Below are positions 21,295 through 32,095 of a stretch of 64,000 bases of DNA, piece by piece (the stretch's first letter is position 1; each line of letters opens with the position of its first letter). The position numbers and the translations under genes are program-made. The notes beneath the pieces are model-generated. The model searched no databases. It had not been told where the DNA came from and worked only from the letters and a program-made list of their open reading frames with translations. The stretch is taken from assembly GCF_027595985.1 (NCBI RefSeq), contig NC_073313.1:115273552-115337551 (forward strand). The letters run 5' to 3'. This stretch comes from Sorex araneus (Eukaryota > Chordata > Mammalia > Eulipotyphla > Soricidae).

Positions 21295-21890
21295 CACTGT
21301 ATCACTGTATCACTATCATCCCCTTTATCACCGATTTGCTTGAGCGGGCCCAGTAAATGTCTCCATTCATTCTAGCCCTGAGATTTTAGCAGCCTCTCTT
21401 TACTCGACCTTCCCAGTGGTGTCACATTAGAGGCTCATCAGGTTCAGGGGAATGAACCCATCATTATTACTATATTTGGCATATGACTATGCCATGGGGA
21501 GCTTGCCAGGCTCTCCCCCATACGGTCAGTAAACTCTCGGTAGCTTGCCAGGTTCTCCAAGAGGGAGAACTAGGCTATTAGATGTCAAGCGGCCGAATTG
21601 CTTGGTTCTATAGTCTCTGGATTTTGGCTGTTGATGGATTACACGGCGCCAGGGACAGTTTCTGGGTATGACTGCCTAGCTAATGGAAAATGGGAAATCT
21701 GAGTGGAAGAGGCCCAGTCCAGATCCAAGCAGCCTTGGAGATTTCGGCCCAGGGTCCTGCACACCTGGGTTCCTCTGCCAGTTCCTTCATGCGTGAGGCT
21801 TGTCTGAACGTGTGGAGAGTGGCCTTGAGCATGGCTGTGACTGGGTTCCGGAGGTCTTGAACAATAAGAAGAATATTCTTCTTCAACAAG
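21295..21890 (-). mobile_element. Family C element
   Basis: + strand: (tcactgta)2, antisense RTE tail, body with ccctgagattttagcagcctc and ggcatatgactatgcca, then the family C segment (tctctggattttggctgttgatgg, cacacctgggttcctctg) and an agaa/ttcttc-rich 5' end. Perfect 9-bp TSD aagaacaat at 21286-21294 and 21891-21899. Confidence 0.88.
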
Positions 21891-21922
21891 AAGAACAATA
21901 GTGCCTCAGAAAATCAAGTACC

Positions 21923-23303
21923 AGAGCAAAACAAAACAATACACCATAGAGATGCTTCCAGACACTGTGCCATGTTGTCTCATCTGGGACAACCCGGAGG
22001 GGTTGGGTGAGTTCCCCTCCCTGCCTCAACAGAAGCACAGTAGCCTAAAACTCGATCTCCTCCATGGTCACGGCCAATAACCACAGGCTCGGACGAGCCT
22101 CATCCTATGAGCGAATCTGCTGAAATACAAAGGTATGCGGGACTTGTGACTGAAATATCCAGGCTCAAAGAAAGTTGAAAATGGGAGACCTCCTCCATCT
22201 CCCTGTGATTCCGGTAGCCTGACAGTCATGCCCAGGAACTGCCTCTGGCACCATAAAAGCTCAATAACAGCCTTAATCCAGGGGCTCACAAATAAATGTC
22301 TCGGAAGACAGCAACACAGAACGATATACTTCCAGAACCCAAAGTCACTATCTAGTTAATAAAAGTTAATCTGGGATATATAACATATTTACAATTTTAG
22401 AATTCCTGGATGTGAGGAACTGGCCCAGGACAGACCTCAAACAATCTATTTAGCTTTCTTAAGACTCTTTTTACAGGATCCTGCATTCTAGAATAACTTG
22501 TCTATCTGTCCAGGAGCAAGGAATTTGGATACAGGCACCGTGGGTCGCAAGAAGAGTGGTGGTCAGACCAGATAACCAGACCCATATCACACGACCCATA
22601 TCACAAGACCCAGGACTGCCCCCAGAGCCAGGACATTCCTGAATATTGGCGTGAATACTGACCTCTAAAGCCATAGGCTAAGGAGTGAAGTCCTTTTAAA
22701 TGGATTGGTTAAGAAAGTTTGTAATATTACAAACCTATTGGCTATGAAATGCGCGGGCTCTGCTGTAACGGCCGGGGAAGGCCTATATAAGATCTCCTTT
22801 GGAGAAGCTCGGGGTCTTGCCCAACCTGTTGGACCTGCGTGTCCGCGTAAGTGGCTGGACCCTGGCTAGCCTTACAATAAACCCTGCTTGCTGTTTGCAG
22901 TCTCTGGAGTCTCTTTGTCATTATAGGGAGATTTCGATCCGTGCCCTAACACTGGAGTGCATAGTTGCATTTGCATGCATATATACACACATACATACAC
23001 ACATGTATTATGTACTTTTAACAACGACATGCTAGTAATCTCTTATACTTAGGCTTAATGGCTCATGGGTGAAATACAAAAATTTTCACACACTTTCCTC
23101 TAAGGAAACATTTTTGGATCATTTTTAGCATATTATTCATAAGCAATACAAAATAAATCATTTTGGTACTGCTTTGGGGATCAGGGTGGAAACATTCGAA
23201 ATATGGTGGTGGGTAGTTGTAATGGTGGTACATTTGTGTTGGAATATTAAATATAGCAAATTATAATGAACAATATTATGAAAATTAAATTAAATTTAAA
23301 AAA
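21923..23303 (+). mobile_element. Retroposon with 15-bp TSD, carrying an LTR
   Basis: A perfect 15-bp TSD, agaaaatcaagtacc (21908-21922 and 23304-23318), and an A-rich 3' end (ttaaatttaaaaaa) show an L1-type insertion into L1 no. 2. Without the LTR at 22411-22951 the insert is about 835 bp. Its first 380 bp include a family C-like segment in sense orientation (21975-22290: cccggaggggttgg, gacagtcatgcccag, tctggcaccat). The 3' 120 bp is G-rich (ggtggtgggtagttg) like old L1 3' UTRs. The identity of the whole is unresolved. Confidence 0.7.
22411..22951 (+). mobile_element. Solo LTR (541 bp)
   Basis: TGTGAGGA...CCTAACA bounded by a 5-bp TSD, ctgga (22406-22410 and 22952-22956). TATA box tatataa at 22784-22790, polyadenylation signal aataaa at 22876-22881, then a short R/U5. 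The same LTR occurs at 50475-51466. No internal retroviral sequence follows, so it is a solo LTR left by recombination between LTRs (inference). Confidence 0.92.
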
Positions 23304-24110
23304 AGAAAATCAAGTACCTCATAGTCAGCTTAACAAAAGAGGTGAAGGACCTATACAATCAAAACAACAAAACATTGCTTCAAGAAATAAAAGAGGACAC
23401 GAGAAAAAGAATACACATCCCCTCTTTATGGATTGGGAAGATTAACATTGTCAAAATCAATACTCCCCAAAGCATTATACAGATTCAATGTGGTCTCTAT
23501 AAGACTACCCATGACATTTTCCTTTCAAAGAAACAGATAAACACTTCTGAAATTCATATAAAAAAATAAACCCCCATGAATAGCTAAAACAATTCTTGGG
23601 AAAAAAGATGAGAGACATAGCCTTCTTCAACTTCAAGCTGTACTAAAAAGCAGCAGTGATTAAAACATCATGGTAATGAAATAAAGACAGTCCCACATAC
23701 CCATGGAATAATTGAATGTCCTAACACAGATGCTCAAATACATGATCACTTAATCTTTGCTAAAGGAGCAAAAAATATGATATGGAGCAAGAAAAGCCTC
23801 GATAACAAGAGGTGCAGGGAAAACTGGACAGCTACATGCAAATAAATGAGCTCAGACCACTGTCTACTACCTGGCACAAAAGTCAAATGAAAATGGATTA
23901 AAAAACTCAATATCAGACCTGAATCATAAAGTACATGGAGGAAAACATAGGCAAATCCCTCCATGACACTGAAGCTAAAGGCATCTTTAAAGATGAAACA
24001 CCACTGACCAAGCAATTGGAAACAAGGATAAACAAATGGTATTACATGAAGCAAAGAAGCTCCTGCACCTCAAAAGAAACAGTGACTAAGATACAGAGAC
24101 AGCCTATGGA

Positions 24111-24782
24111 GTTGCGTGAACCTGGATGAAATGTATGTCATGGAGGGTCTAGGTTCTCTCTGACTCTTAGACAAAGGTAGAGAGCCCCGTGATCTCCTTT
24201 TATTGATCACTTGATCATGGCACTTCTAAAGGGCGCAATACAGTGACATCACCAAAGGCATCAAAAGAAGTTACAGGAAGAACATTGAGGCAGTAGAATA
24301 TGCATTGTTTCCCTGCAGCTGCAGGCCAGTAACTTTGGCCTCCAGAAAGAAGATACAAAACCAAAACTGAAACCTTTCTTGGGCTACAAGCTCTTGGATT
24401 TACATCCCAAAGACAAGGCTGGGCTGCCACATGAAATCTACATTTCAATCACAAACTAGGCAGCACCTGAAATCTACATCCTAAAGACTAGGCTGGGTCA
24501 AAGCTTGGAATCTACAATGTCAAAGATCAGGCCTGGCTAGCACCTGAGATCTGCATGTCAAAGACCAGCCAGGCTTCTGTGAGAAAAGGAAAACTGCCCC
24601 TTTCAATATACTGAAATTATTTTCTGAAGGCAGCTTTAAGGGGGAAAATGTTTAGTTTCATCCAAACCAGTAAGGACACACAAGAAATCTCGCCCATTTT
24701 CATGGATGGGTCCCTATGTTCCTGTCCGTAGTACGGTACAGTATACATGGGCTTGCCCTGATAGCTCAGTCCAGCTGCAACA
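24111..24782 (-). mobile_element. Solo LTR, antisense (about 672 bp)
   Basis: Interrupts L1 no. 2; ctatgga is at 24104-24110 and 24783-24789 (the leading c may be chance, giving 6 bp). On the - strand it starts TGTTGCAG, has a late aataaa (complement at 24198-24203) and then a U5-like end. A roughly 40-bp unit (ctgaaatctacat...aaagactaggctgg type) is repeated about four to five times at 24380-24580. No coding part. Confidence 0.85.
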
Positions 24783-24836
24783 CTATGGAATGGGAAAAAT
24801 TACTTATTCAGTACCCATCGGGTAAGGGGTTAACAT

Positions 24837-24838
<2 letters not shown>

Positions 24839-24875
<37 letters not shown>
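24839..24875. repeat. (TA)n microsatellite
   Basis: About 18 TA units, expanded inside the L1 phrase that normally reads atccaagatatacaa. Confidence 0.95.
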
Positions 24876-24879
<4 letters not shown>

Positions 24880-24893
24880 CTGGCAGAACTTTA

Positions 24894-25169
24894 GCACTGT
24901 TGCACTGTCATAGCACTGCCGTCCCGTTGTTCATCGATTTGCTCAGGTGGGCAACAGTAACGTCTCATTGTGAGACTTGTTGTTACTGTTTTTGGCATAT
25001 CGAATACACCATGGGGAGCTTGCCAAGTTCTGCTGTGCCGGCGGGATACTCTCAGTAGATGGTGGGCTCTTCGAGAGGGGTGGAAGAATCAAACCTGGGT
25101 CAGCTGTATGCAAGGCAAACACCTTACCCGCTGTGCTATTGCTCTAGTTTGCAGAATACCCTCCTCTCA
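24894..25169 (-). mobile_element. Family B SINE, full length
   Basis: Antisense: gcactgt-type tail repeats, RTE tail (cgtcccgttgttcatcgat), body (tttggcatatcgaatacacc), head (cgctgtgctattgctctag). Perfect 12-bp TSD ggcagaacttta at 24882-24893 and 25170-25181. About 22 bp of extra sequence precedes the head at the 5' end. Confidence 0.93.
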
Positions 25170-25236
25170 GGCAGAACTTTACATGGAAAAAAAAACCATC
25201 CAACCACATAAAAAATGGGAAGAATAAATGAACCGA

Positions 25237-26070
25237 AACTTACTTTAAGCTCCCATTTGACCCAGCAATACCACTGCTGGGAATATATCCCAGAGAATCA
25301 AAAAAGTACAATCGAAACAACATCTGCACATGTATGTTCATCGCAGCACTGTTTACAATAGCCAGAATCTGGAAAAAACCCGAATGCCCCAAAACGGATG
25401 ACTGGTTGAGGAAACTTTGGTACATCTATACAATGGAATACTATGCAGCTGTTAGAAAAAAGGAAGTCAAGAATTTTGTAGTTAAGTGGATGGGCATGAA
25501 AAGTTTCATGCTGAGTGAAATGAGTCAGAAAGAGAGAGACAGACATAGAAAGACTGCACTCATCTATGGTATATAGAATATCAGAGTGGGAGACTAATAC
25601 CCAAGAACCGTAGAAATAAGTACCAGGAGGTTGACCCCATGGCTTCGCGGCTGGCCTCACATTCCGGGGAAAGGGCAACTCAGAGAAGCGATCACCAACT
25701 ACATTGCAGTTGAAGGCCATGTGGGGGAAGGGAGTTGCGGGCTGAATGAGGGCTAGAGACTGAGCACAGCGGCCACTCAACACCTTTATTGCAAACCACA
25801 ACAGCTAATTAGAGAGAGAGAACAGAAGGGAATGCCCTGCCACAGTGGCAGGGTGGGGTGGGGGGGAGATGGGAGTGGGGAGGGTGGGAGGGACGCCGGG
25901 TTTACGGGTGGTGGAGAATGGGCACTGGTGAAGGGATGGGTTCCCGAACTTTGTATGAGGGAAGTATAAGCACAAAAGTGTATAAATCTGTAACTGTACC
26001 CTCACGGTGATTCTCTAATTAAAAATAAATAAATTATAAAAAAAATAAAAATAAATAAATAAATAAATAA
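25237..26070 (+). mobile_element. Young L1, 5'-truncated, nested in L1 no. 2
   Basis: ORF2 C-terminus in an almost clean frame ([19 protein letters not shown], then YYAAVRKKEVKNF, 25334-25576), followed by a 3' UTR with a G-rich block (25852-25915) and an (AAAT)n tail. Close to the copy at 50768-51219. The host L1 resumes at aaagaagtaaaaatgg. The reading frame lacks its N-terminal 90 per cent; no activity possible. Confidence 0.88.
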
Positions 26071-26898
26071 ATAAAGAAGTAAAAATGGCCAAAAAGGCAT
26101 GTGAAAAATGTTCTCCATCACTAGTCATCAGGGAGATGAAAATCAAAAAAACAATGACATATCACCTCACACCACAGAGACTGGCACACATCTGAAAGAC
26201 AAACAACAACAGTGCAAGCATGGATGCAGGGAGAAAGGGACTCGCATTCATTGTTGGTGGGAATGCTGACAGGTCTAGTCTTTTCAGAAAATATGGGTAT
26301 TCCTCAAAAGAACTAAGAATTAAGCTTCCATATGACCCAGTAATACCACTTCTGGGAATATACCCTGGCGGTGCAAAAACACACAGCAGAAATGCCATCT
26401 GTATTTCTAGGTTCACTGAAGCACTATTCACAATAACCAGAATCTGGGAACAACCCGAGTGCCTGAGAACATATGACTGATTATAAAAAAACAGTGGTTC
26501 ATCTACATAATGGAATACAATACAGTCATCAGGAAAAATGAAGTCATGAACGCATATAAGTTGATTGGACATAGAGAGTACCATACTGAGTGAAATGAGT
26601 CGGAAGGAAAGGAACAGGCATAGAATGATTGTATTCATTTGTGGCACATGAGAAAAAAAACATAGTATGAGACTAATATCCAGGGACAGTAGGAACAGTT
26701 GCCAGGGGGATTGGTCCACGGTTGGTCCACCTGCCTCAGGTGCTGAGAGAGAGGGAATTTGGGATAGAGAAGAAGTCACTGTGGCAATGATAGTTGAAAA
26801 TAATCACTCTGGATAAGAACTGTGTGCTGAAAGTAGCTAACAGAAGCCATAATGCTGGGAAGGTGAGTGAGAGGGGAGAGAGACAGACAGACATGGGG

Positions 26899-27485
26899 TG
26901 TTGGGGACTGTTCAGGACCCTGAACAAAAGAGGACCCCGAAACCTTTACCCTGGACAAACTGGAAAATTCCATTACCAGCTTTGCTTGGCCTGAAGCAAA
27001 GGTGCCCTTGTGACAAAGGAAATAGCCAAACTCAAGAGGTAAAAGTAGCCCAGGGCAGTTAACTAAGAGATGCCATAAAGCCCTAAAGTAGAATACCTTC
27101 CTCTACACTAAATACCTTGTGCATTCCTCCTGCCAGATGCTCCTGCCAGATATACCCTTGCCTTCCCCTCCCCACTATTTCTCAATCTACTCTTGAAGAA
27201 TGTTGTAAGCCCACCTAATACACCCCGAACCTTTCCTTATTCGGTCTGAGAAGACACTTCCCTGATGATTGACAACTTATGTACAAACCCCCTGCTAAGA
27301 AAAGTATAAAACCAGCGTGGCAGTTAATAAAGTTGCCCTTGATCGTCATGTGTCATCTTGGGCCCTCTGTTTACTAACCTCACTAGTCTTATTTCAGATC
27401 GGGACCCTCACAGAATCCACCTAATTAGGAGCGCTTTCCACTGTTGTCTCTCCGTGGGCAGGAGAGATCTCCAGGGGAATGCACA
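26899..27485 (+). mobile_element. Solo LTR (587 bp)
   Basis: TGTTGGGG...AATGCACA with a perfect 6-bp TSD, atgggg (26893-26898 and 27486-27491), inside the G-rich 3' UTR of L1 no. 2. TATA box tataaaa 27305-27311; aataaa 27326-27331. A family distinct from the other LTRs here. A 6-bp TSD is usual for class II (beta-retrovirus-like) elements, but the internal region is absent. Confidence 0.92.
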
Positions 27486-27560
27486 ATGGGGAAAAGGGGA
27501 AGGGAGGAGAGGGGAAAGGAGAGAGGTAGGGGAGGAGAAAGGACAGGGGAGGAGGAGAAG
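27486..27560 (+). repeat. Purine-rich tract of L1 3' UTR
   Basis: aggggaagggaggagagggg-type run: the G-rich tract of L1 no. 2 continuing after the LTR. Confidence 0.8.
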
Positions 27561-27744
27561 GAGGTAAGGAAACTGAGGTCATTTGTGGTGGAAAATGTAC
27601 ACTGGTGGAGGGATGGGTGTTGGAACAGTGTATGACTGAATAGAGCTGAGCCAGAACAGCACTTTAACTGTATATCTCATAGCCACTCAATTTTTAAAAA
27701 GTGTGTATTTTGGTTGCAGCTTCAGTTCCTGACACAGGATCTTG

Positions 27745-27925
27745 AGTTCTTTTTGGGGGGCTGCGATGGATAAAGAGGGGTCTGAGCCACAGCCAGAGCA
27801 TTCAGTAGCTCTTACTGGGTCTGTACTCAGGAGTGACCACCAGCAGTGTTCGGAGGGTCACATGTAGTGCCAGGGATTCAGACAAGGTTGATGGGATGCA
27901 AGGCAATGTAACAGTAATCTCTGGT
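27745..27925 (-). mobile_element. Very diverged family A SINE
   Basis: Body fragments on the reverse strand: actcaggagtgaccaccagcag, gtagtgccagggattcag. Confidence 0.55.
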
Positions 27926-27929
27926 CAGG

Positions 27930-28140
27930 GTCTCAAACTCTTAGAATTGGAGTAGTAAGCGTGCAGATTGTTCTAATGAGAAAATGCTGGTTAAGCTACT
28001 AAAGGTCCCTAGATAAACGCTGATCACCAGAAAGTCCAATTCATGATAATAAGTTTGGAATTATCATCCTTTTGCACACTTCATTCTCTTTTAAAGGGAG
28101 AAGAGCTGAAAACGAAGTCAATGATCTATCATGCCCATGC
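27930..28140. other. No recognisable feature
   Basis: Unique-looking sequence. Confidence 0.4.
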
Positions 28141-28380
28141 AATGAAGCCTCATGGATAATGCAAACCACAATGCCTAAAAGGAGAGAGAGAGGAAAAGCT
28201 CCTGTCATAGAGGCAGGCAGAGGGTGGGGTGGAAGGTGATGGGAGGGAACGTGGGGACACTGGTGCTGGGAAATGTACACTGGTGGAGGGATGGATATTG
28301 GAATACTGTATAAAAAATCCAATCATAAGCAGCTTTGTAATGATCTATCTCACAGTGATTCAATAAAAAGGTTAAAAAAT
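28141..28380 (+). mobile_element. L1 3' end (3' UTR)
   Basis: Forward: gcaaaccacaatgcc, G-rich block (28205-28260), gtacactggtggagggatgg, cacagtgattcaataaaa. 5'-truncated. Confidence 0.85.
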
Positions 28381-28394
28381 ATCTAAAAAGTACT

Positions 28395-28545
28395 GGAATG
28401 GGACTCAGAGATAAACTACAGGGTTAAGGTGCACAATCCTAACCCCACTTGGATTCCCAGCAACACCAGGGGTAGTCAGAGAGACCCCCAAACATTTCTG
28501 AGTTTGGCCTGGTGACTTCTGAGTTTGGCCCTGGCACCATACCAG
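28395..28545 (+). mobile_element. Diverged SINE
   Basis: Head-like ctcagagataaactacagg and B-box-like ggattcccagcaacacc. The 3' body is replaced by a short duplication of tctgagtttggcc(ct) at 28497-28530. Confidence 0.5.
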
Positions 28546-28628
28546 TCAAATTGTACTATGGAAATTTTGGTCCTATCACTGCAGAAAGTTGCACCTGGTC
28601 TTCTTGAGCACCACTTGGGAAACTTCTC

Positions 28629-28657
28629 ACACACACACACACACACACACAAACACA
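28629..28657. repeat. (CA)n microsatellite
   Basis: About twelve CA units with one interruption. Confidence 0.95.
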
Positions 28658-28959
28658 GGTGCTGGTTCAATGAACTCTTTGAGGTAGGTTCTGGAAGAAT
28701 AGCACTCCCAAACAGGATATGACCTCCTCCCACATACCCTGACTATGCACAACATCAATGTGGCTATTCTATGTTATATACTTTAATAAATGGGTAAAAA
28801 TAAGTGTTCCAGTGAGTTCTGTGAGCCATTCCATATCCGATAATTGGATGAATTTTCATCTTCCATACTCTTTCATTCTGTCACTTCTGTTTTTAGTTTT
28901 CTCATTTCTGCTCTTATACTTTCTTGTTCTTTATTAGCACCATTGTCACCCCCACCCCC

Positions 28960-29142
28960 GCCTGCCACGATGAGGCGGTTAACCATCGAGGGGGAAATTT
29001 GATGCTCTCCATGTTCTTGGAGTGAGCAGACACCATTAGGCTACACTAGCATGCAACAGGAACAAATAGAGACGTTACTGGCGCCCACTCGAGCAAATCG
29101 GTGAGCAACGAGATGATGAGTGATACAAGTGATACAAATTCT
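28960..29142 (+). mobile_element. RTE-derived fragment, 5' end inverted
   Basis: 28962-28995 (cgatgaggcggttaaccatcg) matches the antisense extreme 5' end of the RTE at 35893-35920. From about 29018 the sense RTE 3' end follows (gtgagcagacaccattagg, gagacgttactggcgccc), then gtgataca repeats. The two joined parts come from opposite ends of RTE, so the template was probably an internally deleted RTE. Confidence 0.75.
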
Positions 29143-29144
29143 TT

Positions 29145-30127
29145 ATTGACTAGCAGTGTTATTGTTTCTTTGCCCTCATTAAATATCTTCATCATGGTGT
29201 CTCTCCAGTAATTATATAAGAAATTACAGAGTTGGTTGTTACTAATAGAGCCTTCGATGCTACTATCATCACTCAGTGAGTAAAGTGGGCTTCCATCCTG
29301 CTTCCTCATTGTGTTTGCTATGCTCTGAGGGTGAGACCTTACAGACTTCTCCCAGGGGTTCTCTCTGGGAAATTAGGCTGGGTGTTGATATTTTCTTTCC
29401 TTGATGGTTTTCACCCAGTGACAGGAGATATAACTGTATACAATGTGAGGTACAATGAATAAACCTGTCACGTCCTGCATATATGGCAACAGAGTTATGG
29501 GTGCTGAACATGGATGTGGGTACAAAAGTGAATGAGCATACAGAGGGTCTGTAATTGAATATGGGTCTGCAGAGATGGCAGAGGTCGGTAGTAGAGGCTG
29601 CAGGACCCAGATGGAATGAAGCAGAAGTGGGTAATCCATTTTCATTAAGTTCTTTAGTAGTATGAGATTGTGGTTCAATTTCATTTAACTGCACATTTTT
29701 ATGCAGTTTTCCCAGCACATTTATTGAAAACGCAATCATTTTCACATTGAGTATTCAAGATTCTCTTCCCAGAATCAGTTTATGAGTAAATTAATTTCTG
29801 TGTTATTTAATTCCATTGGTTGTGTGTCTATCTCCCCCTTTCTTTTCCTTTTGTTGTTTTAGCAATGACAGGGCTACCAAACACGTTTGTGATGCTAGCA
29901 AACTTGATTTTGATGCTCACCAGAGATCACTAACTTTAGTTGAGAAAAGTAACAGTTTTCCCCATTACAGGTGCTATTTTTCATGCCTTTGTGAGGCTGG
30001 TAATTTTTGACCAACCGCCCCAAATTATCCTTTGATATTTATGCATGTCTGAAAAATTTCTAGTTCTAATCCTTTGTCTTGGGATTCAATTGTTACTTAG
30101 AAATAATTGGTTATTTGCATATAATGT
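29145..30127. other. No recognisable feature
   Basis: About 1 kb of unique-looking sequence. Two overlapping - strand frames of 103 and 158 residues (29269-29745) show no domain or codon bias that I can recognise. Confidence 0.45.
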
Positions 30128-30250
30128 TTATTTTTTAAGTATTTATTTTTATTAAATCACTGAGATACACAAGTTACAAAGCTGTTTATGATTGGGTTTC
30201 AGTTATACAATTTTCCAACACCCACCCCTCCAACAGTATACTATTAAGAC
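30128..30250 (-). mobile_element. L1 3' end fragment
   Basis: Reverse strand: T-rich tail, attaaatcactgagatac, gatacaatttt-type motif, then caacacccacccctccaac. Short and diverged. Confidence 0.75.
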
Positions 30251-30685
30251 CTTTTGGAGAAGACAGTTTACAGTCGAGAGATAATTATTTCCTGTACTGA
30301 GTGAGAACTGTCTGTTTCCTCTATTAAAAATCTGGTGAATATTTGTAGGTAACTCTCAGCCTTATGGAAAGTAGATGGACTTCCAAATTGAATCTATGAG
30401 GGAAATTCTTACCTCTAACCCTCTGGAGGTTGTTACTAAGACAATGAGTAGTTTGCTCACAGGCATGTACTAATATGCAACTGAATATCTGAATTTAATG
30501 TTCTCTTCTTTAGTATTCTGTGATATAAAAATGTTGTCTTGTTCCACATAGGCTCTCATATATTTAGCGTCAGTTCAGTGAATCTACTCTTCTCTGTCTG
30601 GTTTCCTCTCCTTGTGGTCTGGGAACAACAAAGCTGAAACAATTATTCTCCTTTGTGTTCTGTCTCTCAGGAATCACTTTCTTTC

Positions 30686-30862
30686 TTTTCTTTTTTTTTC
30701 TTTTTGGGTCACACCTGGCAATGCACAGGGGTTACTCCTGGCTCTGCACTCAGGAATTACTCCTGGTGGTGCTCAGGAGACCATGTGGGATGCTGGGGAT
30801 TGAACCCGGGTTGGCTGCATACAAGGCAAACGCCCTACCCGCTGTGCTATTTCTCCAGCCCC
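30686..30862 (-). mobile_element. Family A SINE, young
   Basis: Full-length antisense copy. Perfect 17-bp TSD, aggaatcactttctttc, at 30669-30685 and 30863-30879: one of the cleanest insertions in the window. Confidence 0.96.
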
Positions 30863-30879
30863 AGGAATCACTTTCTTTC

Positions 30880-32095
30880 ACTGATTCATACCCGTGTCTT
30901 GAAAATCTTCCTCTGTATATTTGTTTTACTAATATTTCATATGGGAGGAAAATTCGGACCTTAACACTCCATTTTTGAAGCTAATTTCCCATGTTTGAAA
31001 GTACTTTAAAGTTTAAATGTATTCAGTACTGGTAAATATTTGGCATCTAAGAATGACATAATTCATCCAATACTTTCCCCTAAAGAACAAAATTTGAACC
31101 CAGAATCAAGTCTATATATTTACTGAACACTTCCTTTACAGCTTTATAAATAGGGCTCATGTTGTCAATATAAATAATCTATCATAGATATTGAATTTTG
31201 AGGATGCAACTTCAATAAAGGCCATATTTTAAACTTCAGGGGTTTTCAGAGTAAGAAATGTTTAAGAAAATGTTTGCTCCTTTTTACCATCTGTCTTTTT
31301 ACATAGCATCTTCCATTTGCAGGGTGAGAAATTTTCCAACTTTTCTCCTGACATCTGGTCACATAATTTAGGTCTGCAAATGGATATCAAAATGCAGAAT
31401 TGAGCCTATTATCTAAAGTAGTCTGTCTTCAGTCACTCTGTACCCTGAGGCTTAAGTCACATTTAGAAAAATGTGAAATGTTCATAAATACAAACCAAAA
31501 GTATTTGAGAGGCTTTCATCAAAAGAGTTAAAATAAATTACGTGAAATTCCTACTAGAAGCTTTCTCCTCAATGTATTGCAAAATCCCTGGTAGTGTCAG
31601 TATATAAAAATAGCACAGAAGAAGAAAAAAATATGTAATAAAAATGATACATGTTTATGAAGAAGGAAAGTTGATTAAATAATCTCGTGGGGATGCTAAG
31701 AATTAGGTACAAAATAGAGTCAGTGAAGCAGAATTTCATGACTAATCATTATGATTTTATTCTTATAAAAATAGATGGAAATGTATCAGAAAATATAGAA
31801 CATTCCAAACAGTATTGATGGAATTAGTAAAATCATGAAAGCTAGAGGGAAGAAAATACATTAATGACTGATTTTATGGAAGATTGGTGTTGTTATGAAG
31901 ATTAAGATATGTCTATTGAGATAATATAAATGGTAGGTTAAATCTATGGGGAATTTTAGATGTTTAGCAAAAGATTTAAAACATATACCTTCTGTTTCTA
32001 GATGAATAGTGCTATGGGAAGTTTTAACAATTCTATGTTTCTAAAAACACTAACCCTACATATCTGATTTTAAAACAAAAAAAAATCAACCTTTA
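30880..32095. other. No recognisable feature
   Basis: About 1.2 kb of AT-rich unique-looking sequence. Confidence 0.45.

Larger units (their letters stand above)
21190..27700 (+). mobile_element. L1 copy no. 2, ORF2 to 3' end, interrupted
   Basis: Starts within the region after the RT core (ggcaggttacaaaatcaata, gctttcctatatacaaataatg). Pieces: 21190-21294, 21891-21922, 23304-24110, 24783-25236, 26071-26898 and 27486-27700. The last two carry the ORF2 C-terminus (MEYNTVIRKNE-like region near 26512) and the 3' UTR. Six later insertions interrupt it, so it is among the oldest elements of this nest. Joined head-on to the 3' end of L1 no. 1. Confidence 0.8.

Noticed and set aside
24380..24580. 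CRISPR-like spaced repeats
   Set aside because: Repeat units are contiguous and diverged with no unique spacers, lie within an LTR, and the genome is eukaryotic.
26162..26779. 205-residue open frame on the - strand, the longest in the window
   Set aside because: It is the complement of L1 ORF2 C-terminal and 3' UTR sequence; antisense frames in L1 are commonly open by chance.
29269..29745. 158-residue frame with an overlapping 103-residue frame (- strand)
   Set aside because: No recognisable motif, no exon-like boundaries, and two overlapping frames equally open.
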